Source: Armatimonadota bacterium
Lineage (GTDB): Bacteria; Armatimonadota; UBA5829; JAUSEB01
DNA length: 32,500 bases
Direction of reading: 5' to 3'
Assembly: GCA_030650495.1 (NCBI GenBank)
Contig: JAUSEB010000404.1
Coordinates: forward strand, 1 to 32,500
Shown: one piece after another, positions 21,109-29,473 of the stretch
How positions within the stretch are numbered: the stretch's first letter is position 1
How the letters are laid out: every line of letters begins with the position of its first letter
Notes under the pieces: generated by a model
The model's input: the letters and a program-made list of their open reading frames with translations, nothing else
The model's database searches: none
What the model was told of the DNA's origin: nothing
Program-made: the position numbers and the translations under genes

Positions 21109-23757
21109 ATGCTAAGCAGTGAACTTAGAACCAAATACCTGGAATTCTTTGAGAGCAAGGGGCATTTGATACACGCAAGCGATTCGCTGGTGCCGGATGA
21201 CCCGTCGCTGCTCTACACCTCGGCGGGGATGGTGCAGTTCAAGCCCTATTTCGTGGGCGAGCGCGTGCCGCCGTCGAAGAGGATAACCACTTGCCAGAAG
21301 TGCCTCCGCACGGATGATGTCGATGAAGTCGGCGACGCCGTTCACCATACGTTTTTCGAGATGCTCGGCAACTTCAGCTTTGGCGACTATTTCAAGCGCG
21401 AGGCGATTACATGGGCGTGGGAGTTTTTGACGGATGTCTTGAAGATCAACCCTGAGCATCTATGGACCAGCGTCTATTTGGACGACGACGAGGCCGCCGA
21501 TGTCTGGATAAACGAGATCGGTTTTCCCGCCGATAGAGTCGTAAGACTGGGCGAGGATAAGAACTACTGGCCCGCGAATGCGCCGAGCAAAGGTCCGAAC
21601 GGCCCCTGCGGACCGTGCAATGAGATATTCCTGGACGTGACTCCCGAACTTGGCCCCCCGGAAGATCCGACTTGGGCAATCGCGCATGACGGCAACCGGT
21701 TCGTTGAGATTTGGAATTTGGTATTCACGCAATACGACCGCCAGGAAGACGGCTCTATGAAACCGCTTCCGGCCAAGAACATAGACACCGGCATGGGCCT
21801 TGAGCGGACAATTGCCGTTTTGCAGGGCACGAAAACCGATTACGAAACCGATCTTTTCCTGCCCATCATAAAGCAGGTCGAGAAGCTGTCCGGGAAGACT
21901 TACGGCGAGTCCGAAGAACTCGATGTGCCGATGCGCGTCATCGCCGATCACGCCAGAGCTGCCGTGTTCGCCATCGCGGACGGCGTGATGCCGTCGAACG
22001 TTGGCCGGGGTTACGTGCTTCGCAGGGTTATCCGAAACGCTATCGTCAAAGGCCGCAAGCTGGGACTCCGCAAATCGTTCCTTGCGGGTATTGTGCCGAC
22101 GGTGGTCGAGATAATGGGCGGCGTGTATCACGAGATCGCCGACCGCCAGCCGTATGTTGAAAAGGTTATTTCGAGCGAAGAGGAGAAGTTCCGCCGCACA
22201 CTTGAGAGTGGATTGCAGAGGTTGGAGGACCAGATTGAAGCCGCTGTTTCATCCAACGCTGTTCTTGCCGGAGATGTCGCGTTCACGCTGTATGACACTT
22301 ACGGATTCCCATTTGAGCTGACCAAAGAGATCGCCGCCGAGAGAAACATCACGGTCGATGAGGAAGGGTTCCGCGCCGCTATGGAAGAGCAGCGCAAGCG
22401 CGCGAAAGAGGCAAGCGGGATTCCCGCCGCGCTATTCGGCGAAGGCGGAAGCGCGATACTCGAACTCGAAAAGACAATTGAGCCTACGGAATTTGTCGGC
22501 TATGAGAAGCTTGAAGCCGACGGCGTTGTTCAGGCGATATTGAAGGCCGGAGAGCTTGTGCTAATTGCCGAGGAAGGCGATGAGATTGAGATCGTAACCG
22601 ACGTTACTCCGTTCTACGCCGAAACCGGCGGACAGGTGGGTGACACTGGGGAGATTGCGTCCGATTCGGCAAATCTTGAAGTTACCGACACCATCAAGGC
22701 GTCGCGATTCTTCTTCCACAACGCCAAGGTGAAATCAGGTTCTATTTCAGTCGGGGATTCGGTCAGGCTGAAGGTTGATACCGCCCGACGAATGGCGATT
22801 GCCAGAAACCACACCGCGACCCACCTGCTTCACGCCGCCCTGCGTAAGGTTTTAGGAGAACACGCATTGCAGGCAGGTTCTGTTGTTGAGCCGAACAGAC
22901 TGCGTTTCGACTTCTCGCATTTCCAGGCGTTGACCCATGAGGAATCGCGCAGGATCGAGGATGAAGTCAACACAATGATTCTGGCCGATTTGCCCGCTTC
23001 GACGACGATCACCAACGTCGATGAAGCCCGGAAGATGGGAGCGATCGCGCTTTTCGGTGAGAAATACGGCGAGAAGGTCCGCGTCGTCAAAATGGGAGAC
23101 ATTTCGACCGAACTCTGCGGCGGAACTCATCTTGAGCGCTCGTCTCAAGTTGGGTTTTTCAAGCTATTGAGCGAGTCGAGCATTGGCGCGGGACTGCGCA
23201 GGGTCGAAGCCGTCACCGGAGAAGCCGCAATCAATTACGTACACGATTTGGAAGACCAGCTTCAAAAAACCGCCGATGCTTTGGGAACCAACCAGGCTGA
23301 ATTAGTATCCACCGCCGAACGATTGGCGCAAAGCGCTCGTGACGCGCAAAAAGAGATCGAAAAGTTGAAAGCCAAAGGCGCGGCGGAAACAGCGGGCGAA
23401 TTGGCTGAATCCGCCCAAGAAGCTGAGGGAGTGAAGTATGTCACCGCTACAATTCCCACGGTTGACGTCCCTACTCTCCAAAAGCTGGCCGATGGCATCG
23501 CCGATAAGCTCAAATCCGGTGTAGTCGTGCTTGCGGGCGTGGCGGACGGCAAAGTCCTATTCATCGGCAAGGTCACATCCGATCTGGTCGGCAAGGGATT
23601 TCATGCCGGCAATATCCTCCGTGAAGTCGCAAAGGTCGCGGGCGGCGGCGGAGGCGGAAAACCCGAATTTGCCCAGGCGGGAGCCAAAGACCCAAATAAA
23701 GTGGACGAAGCCCTTGCCAAGGCAGCCGAAATGGTGCGTTCGCAGGCGGAGGCTTAG
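21109..23757 (+). CDS. alaS: Alanyl-tRNA synthetase
   Basis: An 882-residue class II synthetase that charges tRNA-Ala. The catalytic domain begins SSELRTKYLEFFESKGH and includes SLLYTSAGMVQFKPYF, HHTFFEMLGNFSFGDYFK and FVEIWNLVFTQY. The editing domain has the metal-binding HTATHLLH (about residue 567) and CGGTH (about 669), and the C-Ala domain ends with the glycine run before KPEFAQAG. Length is full. I chose ATG 21109, which matches the family N-terminus; a TTG at 21097 is in frame and directly follows the HicB-like stop. No good Shine-Dalgarno sequence is seen for either. It heads the run of housekeeping genes that follows. Confidence 0.97.
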   Translation: MLSSELRTKYLEFFESKGHLIHASDSLVPDDPSLLYTSAGMVQFKPYFVGERVPPSKRITTCQKCLRTDDVDEVGDAVHHTFFEMLGNFSFGDYFKREAITWAWEFLTDVLKINPEHLWTSVYLDDDEAADVWINEIGFPADRVVRLGEDKNYWPANAPSKGPNGPCGPCNEIFLDVTPELGPPEDPTWAIAHDGNRFVEIWNLVFTQYDRQEDGSMKPLPAKNIDTGMGLERTIAVLQGTKTDYETDLFLPIIKQVEKLSGKTYGESEELDVPMRVIADHARAAVFAIADGVMPSNVGRGYVLRRVIRNAIVKGRKLGLRKSFLAGIVPTVVEIMGGVYHEIADRQPYVEKVISSEEEKFRRTLESGLQRLEDQIEAAVSSNAVLAGDVAFTLYDTYGFPFELTKEIAAERNITVDEEGFRAAMEEQRKRAKEASGIPAALFGEGGSAILELEKTIEPTEFVGYEKLEADGVVQAILKAGELVLIAEEGDEIEIVTDVTPFYAETGGQVGDTGEIASDSANLEVTDTIKASRFFFHNAKVKSGSISVGDSVRLKVDTARRMAIARNHTATHLLHAALRKVLGEHALQAGSVVEPNRLRFDFSHFQALTHEESRRIEDEVNTMILADLPASTTITNVDEARKMGAIALFGEKYGEKVRVVKMGDISTELCGGTHLERSSQVGFFKLLSESSIGAGLRRVEAVTGEAAINYVHDLEDQLQKTADALGTNQAELVSTAERLAQSARDAQKEIEKLKAKGAAETAGELAESAQEAEGVKYVTATIPTVDVPTLQKLADGIADKLKSGVVVLAGVADGKVLFIGKVTSDLVGKGFHAGNILREVAKVAGGGGGGKPEFAQAGAKDPNKVDEALAKAAEMVRSQAEA

Positions 23758-23760
23758 GCC

Positions 23761-26001
23761 GTGACCGCTCACATATCGGAAAGCCGCGCTCAGCAGTTTT
23801 TCCTATTAGTTGTCGTATTGGCCGCATGTGCGCTGCTATTATCCTCACCCGCGTTGGCGCGAAACCAGGTCATCCTCGTCATAGCTGACAGATTAACGCT
23901 GTCCGATCTCACCGAGCAATCCCCCCCGGCTATCAAACGTCTTATCAACGGCGGCTCAATCGGTTTCGTCAATTCAAACTGCAACGGCAGGAGAAGCCCA
24001 GAAGGCGCCTATGTATCTATGAGCGCGGGTTCAGGACTTGCCGGGTCGATGGCGGTCTATCAATGCCATGATTGGGATGAAATCGTGGAAGGCAGCCCGG
24101 CGGGAATTGTTTACGAACGCCGCATGGGCCGCAAAGCTCCACGTGACTCAGTTGTGAATATCTCTCTTGGGCGTTTAATAAGCGTCAACGAAGCTAAGGG
24201 TATACCCAGCGTTCCCGGAGCTTTGGGGGAAGCGCTGCGACGGAGCGGAAGGCGAGTGGCGGTATTCGGCAACTCGGATGTTGACGAAAATCCGCTTCGC
24301 CCCGCCGTTACTATTGCCATGGACGCTTCAGGAATTGTACCCGAAGGCGCGGTTGGATCCAGTTTACTGATTGATGAGCCGCTAAGCCCCACGGGAAAGA
24401 TTACCAACGTTCCGCTGCTGCTGCGTTTGGCAGCCGGCGCCGCCAAGCGCGCCGATCTTATAGTCATTGATTTCGGCGACACCGCCCGGCTTGAGGAGTA
24501 TCGACCCCGGCTTGCCGATGAAGCGCACTCGCTGTATCTGCGAGACTCGGTTCTCCATCTCGACCGGCTGATTTCCGGCCTGCTCGAAATAGCTAATAAG
24601 CGTAATAGCAGCGTGATACTCGTCTCGCCCTTGCCGCGTTTGGAAGATACGACTATTGACCATTTATCTCCAATGGTTATCTATTCAGGCTCGTCAAACG
24701 GTTCGCTGCTCACATCCGCTACTACACGGACTCCGGGGCTGGTCACTATAATCGATATTGCTCCGACAATTCTATCTATGCTGTCGGCCAAGCCCATTAC
24801 CCAGATGTTCGGTAAGCGAATTGAATCGATAACTGTTCAAGACCGTATGGCGCAAATGCGGCGCATCGAGTCGGTGGTTAAACTCCACGCGCATTCGGAA
24901 TTTCCAGTTTTAGGCGTAATCGCCGGAATCATGGCAGTGGTAATAACTTCCCTTTCCCTGATAGTAGCCTTTAAGGTCGCGGTTCCGCATTGGACAATAG
25001 CGACTCTCCGCATGTTGGCCGCAGTTGGGATGGCTTTCCCGCTGGGAATTCTCATCGCAAGCGCTTATCGAGGAGCCGGCGTAGTAATGTACAGCGCCAT
25101 TGTTGCCGCCGTCGCTTTGGCTTTGGTTTTGGTCTTATCCATAATCGCGCGGCTTCTGAAAGGGAGTTCCGGCGCTGACGCTGGGCCGATCTCCGCGCTG
25201 CCTGCTGTAATTGCGCTAACTACGGCGGTTGCTATTGTTATCGACGTTCTGGCCGGAGCTTATCTAAGCAGTTATTCTCTGATAAGCACATACCAACTCA
25301 GAGGCTATCGGTTTTATGGCATCGGTAATGAATACGCTGGGGTTTTGATCGGGTGCGTTATGGTCGCCGCCATTTGGATCAGGCAAAGACTGCCGTCGGG
25401 GCCGCTAAGTTCGCGCGTTCGTATTGCATACGCTTTGGGTTTTACATTCATCGCCCTGGTCATCGGCCTGCCGGACTTTGGCGCGGATTTTGGCGGGGCC
25501 ATTGCCGCCGTTGTAGCGTTCGGGCTATGTTACAGGGCTGTGGCGGGAAAGCGTGTTACGCTGAAAAGCGTAATTTGTCTTCTAGTTTGCGGCGTTGTTG
25601 TGATTGGCGCTCTTGCGGCGCTGGATATGGCATTGCGGTTTGGCGCCGGTTCTCATATCGGTCAAACCGCTGAGGCGGTTGCCGGCGGCGGTTGGCTGTA
25701 TCTGTGGGGAACTATAGTCCGCAAATTAGCGTTTAATTTACAGTTGATAGGCACGCGACAAGGAGAGACCGCCCTGCTTGGTTTCACGCCGTTCTTCATG
25801 CTTTGGCTTTGGGGAGTTCAGCGGCATGTGAGCGCCCGGTTAAAAACAAAGCCGGAGATCGCGAATGGATTTGTGGCCGTGGTTGTAGGGGCCGCGGCGG
25901 CGCTTTTGTTCAACGACTCCGGGGTGGTGGCAGCGAGCTTTATACTTGTGACTTCGGTGGTTACTCTACTATACTCTCTGTCAGGCGATAGCGCGTCATG
26001 A
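23761..26001 (+). CDS. Membrane protein with extracytoplasmic alkaline-phosphatase-like domain
   Basis: A 746-residue protein with an N-terminal signal or anchor (residues 11-33, ending in ALA), an extracytoplasmic region to about residue 375, and about nine or ten hydrophobic segments in the remainder. The extracytoplasmic part resembles the alkaline phosphatase/phosphoglyceromutase superfamily: VILVIADRLTLSDL at its start, VSMSAG, then LIVIDFGDTARL and TIIDIAPTILSML. Several of the expected metal-binding histidines are not obvious, so enzymatic activity is doubtful. The GTG at 23761 follows GGAGG by 10 bases, 3 bases past alaS, and its end overlaps ruvX by ATGA. Function is unknown; an envelope-related role is inferred from topology and from nearby mltG. 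Confidence 0.72.
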   Translation: MTAHISESRAQQFFLLVVVLAACALLLSSPALARNQVILVIADRLTLSDLTEQSPPAIKRLINGGSIGFVNSNCNGRRSPEGAYVSMSAGSGLAGSMAVYQCHDWDEIVEGSPAGIVYERRMGRKAPRDSVVNISLGRLISVNEAKGIPSVPGALGEALRRSGRRVAVFGNSDVDENPLRPAVTIAMDASGIVPEGAVGSSLLIDEPLSPTGKITNVPLLLRLAAGAAKRADLIVIDFGDTARLEEYRPRLADEAHSLYLRDSVLHLDRLISGLLEIANKRNSSVILVSPLPRLEDTTIDHLSPMVIYSGSSNGSLLTSATTRTPGLVTIIDIAPTILSMLSAKPITQMFGKRIESITVQDRMAQMRRIESVVKLHAHSEFPVLGVIAGIMAVVITSLSLIVAFKVAVPHWTIATLRMLAAVGMAFPLGILIASAYRGAGVVMYSAIVAAVALALVLVLSIIARLLKGSSGADAGPISALPAVIALTTAVAIVIDVLAGAYLSSYSLISTYQLRGYRFYGIGNEYAGVLIGCVMVAAIWIRQRLPSGPLSSRVRIAYALGFTFIALVIGLPDFGADFGGAIAAVVAFGLCYRAVAGKRVTLKSVICLLVCGVVVIGALAALDMALRFGAGSHIGQTAEAVAGGGWLYLWGTIVRKLAFNLQLIGTRQGETALLGFTPFFMLWLWGVQRHVSARLKTKPEIANGFVAVVVGAAAALLFNDSGVVAASFILVTSVVTLLYSLSGDSAS

Positions 26002-26417
26002 GCAGAACAATGGCGCTCGACGTAGGCGACAAGACTATTGGCGTTGCGATAAGCGACCCGCTGGGCATTACCGCTGAGCCGTTGACGGTAATCAAGCGCT
26101 CGGCAAGCGTCAAAGCGGATTTGAGGGAAATAGAGGACCTGATCCGGCAATACGATATATCGCGAATCGTAGTCGGTATCCCGATAATGCTGGCAGGAGA
26201 AGAAGGAGTTCAAGCAGGCAAGGTCAGAGAGTTTGTCGAAAGACTCAAAAGGCGGCTCAGGATTCCCGTAGCAACATGGGACGAGAGACTGACTACCGTC
26301 GAGGCCGAACGAGCGCTTTTGGAAGCCGACGAGAGCCGCGCTAAAAGACGGCAGGTTATAGACAAGGTCGCGGCGGCGATTATTTTGCGGAATTACATGG
26401 CGGCTAACAAGGAATGA
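25998..26417 (+). CDS. ruvX: Putative pre-16S rRNA nuclease / Holliday junction resolvase
   Basis: A 139-residue YqgF/RuvX protein with an RNase H-like fold, implicated in processing the 5' end of 16S rRNA. Motifs are MALDVGDKTIGVAISD with Asp8, IVVGIPI, the WDERLTTVEAE segment with Glu96, and IDKVAAAIIL with Asp122, giving the usual acidic triad. The length is typical. It overlaps the preceding membrane protein gene (ATGA) and is followed, after a 295-base repeat spacer, by mltG. Confidence 0.94.
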   Translation: MSRTMALDVGDKTIGVAISDPLGITAEPLTVIKRSASVKADLREIEDLIRQYDISRIVVGIPIMLAGEEGVQAGKVREFVERLKRRLRIPVATWDERLTTVEAERALLEADESRAKRRQVIDKVAAAIILRNYMAANKE

Positions 26418-26433
26418 TACAATTGCAGCCGCC

Positions 26434-26477
26434 GTCATTTCGAGCGGAGCGTAAGCGGAGTCGAGAAATCTGCTTTT
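26434..26477 (+). repeat. Dispersed CATTTCGAG...GAAATCTGC repeat
   Basis: A 44-base copy of the inner half of the element at 7670-7701, with a 12-base insertion of related sequence (GGAGCGTAAGCG). It starts 17 bases after the ruvX stop. It can fold through CGAG/CTCG-like pairing but no terminator T-run follows. Confidence 0.7.
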
Positions 26478-26483
26478 GGGTAT

Positions 26484-26542
26484 AGCTTTCAGCTATCAGC
26501 CGTCAGCTATCAGTTGATAGCTGATAGCTGACCACTGATAGC
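26484..26542. repeat. Heptanucleotide array x8, AGCTATC family, with inverted halves
   Basis: Units AGCTTTC, AGCTATC, AGCCGTC, AGCTATC, AGTTGAT, AGCTGAT, AGCTGAC, CACTGAT followed by AGC, in strict 7-base phase. The left half (AGCTATC) and right half (GATAGCT) are inverse copies, so the array can form a hairpin. Confidence 0.85.
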
Positions 26543-26550
26543 TTGTTCAT

Positions 26551-26686
26551 ATACTGCGGGAACGGTGTGTTTAGAAGAACCGCGGATTAAGCATAAGGCA
26601 GTTCCCGCAGTATGCCGTCGATATAAGCTGCGGGAATTGCGGTCGATTAAGCACATAAGTCTCTGCTATAAGACCATTCCCGCAGC
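26551..26686 (+). repeat. Tandem double-hairpin element, copy A (upstream of mltG)
   Basis: Hairpin 1 has 13-base arms ATACTGCGGGAAC (26551-26563) and GTTCCCGCAGTAT (26601-26613) with a 37-base loop. Hairpin 2 has 11-base arms GCTGCGGGAAT (26627-26637) and ATTCCCGCAGC (26676-26686) with a 38-base loop. Both share the core CTGCGGGAA/TTCCCGCAG, so the outer arms could also pair with each other. The loops share GATTAAGCA and ATAAG motifs. The element ends 26 bases before the mltG GTG, with only its ribosome-binding site in between. Function unknown; structured RNA leader or dispersed DNA repeat are both possible. Confidence 0.85.
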
Positions 26687-26712
26687 ATAGTAACAATTAA
26701 GGACGTGGCGAA

Positions 26713-27786
26713 GTGGCGCGTATAAAAGAGATACTAGCGACAGTCCAGGTATATATCCTTATATTGGTCGCGCTCCTTGCCGCGTCAACATGGGCATTGA
26801 ACTGGGTCTCCTCGCCCATCTCAAACGACAACACGCCGGTAATGGTGACCATACCCAAGGGCGCGTCCGGGGCCGAGATCGCGCGGCGGCTGAAGGACGC
26901 CGGACTGATTCGCAGCCGCCTGGCTTTCATTTACACCGTCCGAACACGGCGCGCTGGCGAAATGCTAAAACCCGGGGAATACGAACTGCGCCGCAGCATG
27001 AGCCTGTTGGAGATTATAGAGAAACTGGAGCGCGGCGAGGTTGCCGCTGCGTCGATAACTATCCCTGAAGGATACACCGTACGACAAATCGCTCATCTAT
27101 TGGGGGAGAAGGGGATAGTTAATGAGAAAGAGTTCTTATATATAGCTCTGCATGGGGCAGGCCGGTTCAAGAGCATCGTCGCTGTCCCATCTCCGAGTCT
27201 TGAGGGCTATATCTTCCCGGAGACATATCAGTTTCCCAGGAAGTTATCCCCTGATTTTGTGATACGCGAGATGCTTGCCGTTTTCAACAAGAAAGTCGCG
27301 GAACAGTTCCGGCAGGAAATCCAAGACTATAATCCTCCCCAGGCCGGGACGTTGACTCTATCGGGCGGCGAGTTTAAGTATAATTTGCACGAAATCATCA
27401 CTATGGCGTCCATCGTGGAGCGCGAAGCCAGGACGGATGAAGACAGGCCGCTTATAGCTTCTGTCATCAACAACCGATTGCGGAAAGGTATTCGCTTGCA
27501 GATAGACGCTACTGTCCAATACGCTATGGGCGAGCACAGGCCGCGTCTTTTCTTTCGTGACTACAAAACGCCGTCTCCATACAATACCTACTTGTGTTTG
27601 GGCCTTCCGCCGGGGCCAATTGCAAATCCGGGCATCAAGTCCATCGAGGCCGTCTTATACCCAGCGACAACGGACTATCTGTATTATGTGGCGAACGGAG
27701 ACGGCTCACATGTCTTTACCAGGACACTTGAGGAGCACGCCCAGGCTGTGTCCGAAACGCGAACTGGACGGCAGAATTCACAATGA
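26713..27786 (+). CDS. mltG: Endolytic murein transglycosylase MltG
   Basis: A 357-residue YceG/MltG protein that cleaves nascent peptidoglycan strands from the outer face of the cytoplasmic membrane. A single membrane anchor covers about residues 10-32, then a LysM-like GYTVRQIAHLLGEKGIV region, LEGYIFPETYQF, the MASIVEREA motif with the catalytic glutamate, NRLRKGIRLQIDATVQYAMG and the closing LPPGPIANPGIKSIEAVLYP. The start is a GTG with AAGGA 9 bases upstream. It overlaps yqeG by ATGA, beginning the mltG-yqeG-aroE coupled unit. Confidence 0.95.
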   Translation: MARIKEILATVQVYILILVALLAASTWALNWVSSPISNDNTPVMVTIPKGASGAEIARRLKDAGLIRSRLAFIYTVRTRRAGEMLKPGEYELRRSMSLLEIIEKLERGEVAAASITIPEGYTVRQIAHLLGEKGIVNEKEFLYIALHGAGRFKSIVAVPSPSLEGYIFPETYQFPRKLSPDFVIREMLAVFNKKVAEQFRQEIQDYNPPQAGTLTLSGGEFKYNLHEIITMASIVEREARTDEDRPLIASVINNRLRKGIRLQIDATVQYAMGEHRPRLFFRDYKTPSPYNTYLCLGLPPGPIANPGIKSIEAVLYPATTDYLYYVANGDGSHVFTRTLEEHAQAVSETRTGRQNSQ

Positions 27787-28337
27787 TAGTTGAACTGTTC
27801 TGTCCTTCGGCAATCGCGAGGTCGCTGGACCAGGTGGACTTGGACGACCTCCAGGCGCGAGGTATAGACTCCGTTATCCTGGATTTGGACAATACTATCG
27901 TCGCCTGGCAGCGGTTCGATGTGCCCGATAGCATCATTCAGTGGATGAGCGAGGCGCGAAAACGGGGTATTAGACTCTGCATAGCGTCCAACACCCGGAA
28001 CACCCGAAGGTTGGACGAGATCGCCGGCAAGTTAGCGGTTCCATCCATTTGCCGCGCGCTCAAGCCCCGCCGGAAGGGTTTTATCGAGGCTTTGAAACTT
28101 ATGGGTAATGACGCCGCCCATACGGCGGTGATCGGCGACCAGATACTGACTGACGTCTTAGGCGGCAACCGGGTCGGTATGTATACTATACTGGTAGCGC
28201 CAATGCACAGGCGAGAATTCATCGGCACAAAGGTCAGCCGGATATTCGAAAAACTGCTGATTATGTGGTTCTGCAGGAAGGGTTTAATGGGAACAAAGCC
28301 ACTAACTTCACAGTCAGAAAGAGAGGAGCGGCCTTGA
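27783..28337 (+). CDS. yqeG: YqeG-family HAD phosphatase
   Basis: A 184-residue HAD superfamily IIIA phosphatase of the YqeG type. Motif I is VILDLDNTIVAW with the nucleophile and acid aspartates, motif II is IASNTR, the motif III lysine is in KPRRKG and motif IV is IGDQILTDVLGG. Its physiological substrate is not established for the family. It overlaps mltG (ATGA) and its stop overlaps the TTG start of aroE. In other bacteria yqeG commonly precedes aroE or a ribosome-assembly GTPase, and the order here agrees with that. Confidence 0.9.
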   Translation: MIVELFCPSAIARSLDQVDLDDLQARGIDSVILDLDNTIVAWQRFDVPDSIIQWMSEARKRGIRLCIASNTRNTRRLDEIAGKLAVPSICRALKPRRKGFIEALKLMGNDAAHTAVIGDQILTDVLGGNRVGMYTILVAPMHRREFIGTKVSRIFEKLLIMWFCRKGLMGTKPLTSQSEREERP

Positions 28338-29209
28338 AGGGGATCACTGGGCAAACGAAGCTTCTTGGAGTGTTTGGGCATCCTGTTGTGCACAGCCTGT
28401 CACCGGCTATGCACAACGCGGCGCTTGAAGAACTAGGCCTTAACTGTGTGTATCTCCCCTTCGATGTAGACCCCGCGCATCTGGAGCAAGCGGTTCATGC
28501 TATCCGCGCGCTCGGAGCCATTGGGGTCAACGTGACGATCCCGCACAAGGAAAAAGTGATCCCGTTCCTTGACGAAGTCTCGCCGCAAGCGAGGCTCATC
28601 GGCTCCGTAAACACAATAAGTAACAAAGATGGCCGGCTGCTCGGCGAAAGCACGGACGGCGAAGGTTTTCTCCAGGCGCTGAAGGCGGTTGGGACCAACG
28701 TTAAAGGCAAGCGAGCGGTTGTGATTGGCGCCGGAGGATCATCGAGGGCGGTAACATACGCTCTGGTTTCTCACGGCGCGTCTGTTACCGTCGCCAACCG
28801 GACCCTGGAGCGCGGCGAGGAGTTGGCGAGATCGATCAACGAGATCACATCGTCCGATGATGCGCATGCGGTGTCTCTTGCGCCGGAAGAGCTGAAAGAA
28901 GCTATCGAAGGCGCTGATATACTGGTCAACAGCGCCTCTATGGGCATGTGGCCGGATGTTGATTTCACTCCGTGCCCGGAAGAGCTTCTTCATCCAGGAC
29001 TGTTGGTTTATGATTTAGTATATAACCCGCTGCACACGAAGTTGCTGCAGGCAGCCGAGCGTGTAGGAGCGGCGACGATCAGCGGGATAAAAATGTTGGT
29101 TTACCAGGGAGCGATTTCGTTCAAAATCTGGACGGGGCGCGATCCTTCGGTAGATGTCATGGAGAGCGCGGCTCTCGCTGAGTTGACGGCGAGACAAGCG
29201 CCCAGTTAA
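28334..29209 (+). CDS. aroE: Shikimate dehydrogenase
   Basis: A 291-residue NADP-dependent enzyme reducing 3-dehydroshikimate to shikimate in aromatic amino acid synthesis. Substrate-binding GVFGHPVVHSLSPAMHNAAL opens the protein, with the catalytic lysine in GVNVTIPHKEKV, the STDGEGFLQAL segment, the Rossmann motif VIGAGGSSRAVTYAL, VANRT and the closing GIKMLVYQGAISF. I chose the TTG at 28334: it overlaps the yqeG stop (TTGA), has GAGAGGAG 5 bases upstream and matches the family start. A longer frame from 28265 would translate yqeG DNA. Confidence 0.94.
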   Translation: MKGITGQTKLLGVFGHPVVHSLSPAMHNAALEELGLNCVYLPFDVDPAHLEQAVHAIRALGAIGVNVTIPHKEKVIPFLDEVSPQARLIGSVNTISNKDGRLLGESTDGEGFLQALKAVGTNVKGKRAVVIGAGGSSRAVTYALVSHGASVTVANRTLERGEELARSINEITSSDDAHAVSLAPEELKEAIEGADILVNSASMGMWPDVDFTPCPEELLHPGLLVYDLVYNPLHTKLLQAAERVGAATISGIKMLVYQGAISFKIWTGRDPSVDVMESAALAELTARQAPS

Positions 29210-29212
29210 TAT

Positions 29213-29241
29213 GCTTCGCGGGCTGCTTTTCGCCCCGAAGC
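29213..29241. repeat. Imperfect CTTCGGG-type hairpin after aroE
   Basis: Arms GCTTCGCGGG and CCCCGAAGC pair with one mismatch. It begins 4 bases after the aroE stop and belongs to the palindrome family seen at 2931 and 7859. Confidence 0.55.
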
Positions 29242-29267
29242 GCTCTCAGTTGCAGGACTCTTCACTA

Positions 29268-29403
29268 TCCTGCGGGAACGGTGTGTTTAGATAAACTTTG
29301 GATTAAGTATAAGGCAGTTCCCGCAGGAATTCAGCCTAGATAAGCTGCGGGAATTGCGAGCGACTTAGTGCATCAGTCTCTACTATAAGACCATTCCCGC
29401 AGC
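29268..29403 (+). repeat. Tandem double-hairpin element, copy B (upstream of pilB)
   Basis: Same structure as copy A: hairpin 1 arms TCCTGCGGGAAC (29268-29279) and GTTCCCGCAGGA (29317-29328), loop 37 bases; hairpin 2 arms GCTGCGGGAAT (29344-29354) and ATTCCCGCAGC (29393-29403), loop 38 bases. Loop lengths equal those of copy A. The base pair next to the CTG core is A-T in copy A and C-G in copy B, a compensatory change. It lies upstream of the probable pilB promoter at 29439-29447, so it is not necessarily part of the pilB transcript. Confidence 0.85.
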
Positions 29404-29438
29404 ATACAGGTCAGGTGACGGACGATAGTAACTCACTA

Positions 29439-29447
29439 TGGTATAAT
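29439..29447 (+). promoter_or_regulatory. Extended -10 promoter of pilB-pilT
   Basis: TGGTATAAT is a perfect -10 hexamer (29442-29447) with the TGn extension. No good -35 is seen at the usual distance, as is allowed for extended -10 promoters. The start of transcription would be about 20 bases before the pilB start codon. Confidence 0.6.
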
Positions 29448-29473
29448 CTTTTAGAAGCTTTACAGGTGCAGCA

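Noticed and set aside
21460-22131. 223-codon minus-strand open frame opposite alaS
   Set aside because: Antisense to conserved alaS motifs with no family resemblance.
25818-26438. 206-codon minus-strand open frame opposite ruvX
   Set aside because: Antisense to ruvX and the end of the membrane protein; no domain or ribosome-binding site.
29210-29473. Possible cyclic-di-GMP riboswitch upstream of pilB
   Set aside because: Pilus genes are classic targets, but the conserved motifs and three-stem layout of the GEMM riboswitches are not present. The double-hairpin element found there is different and is upstream of the likely promoter.
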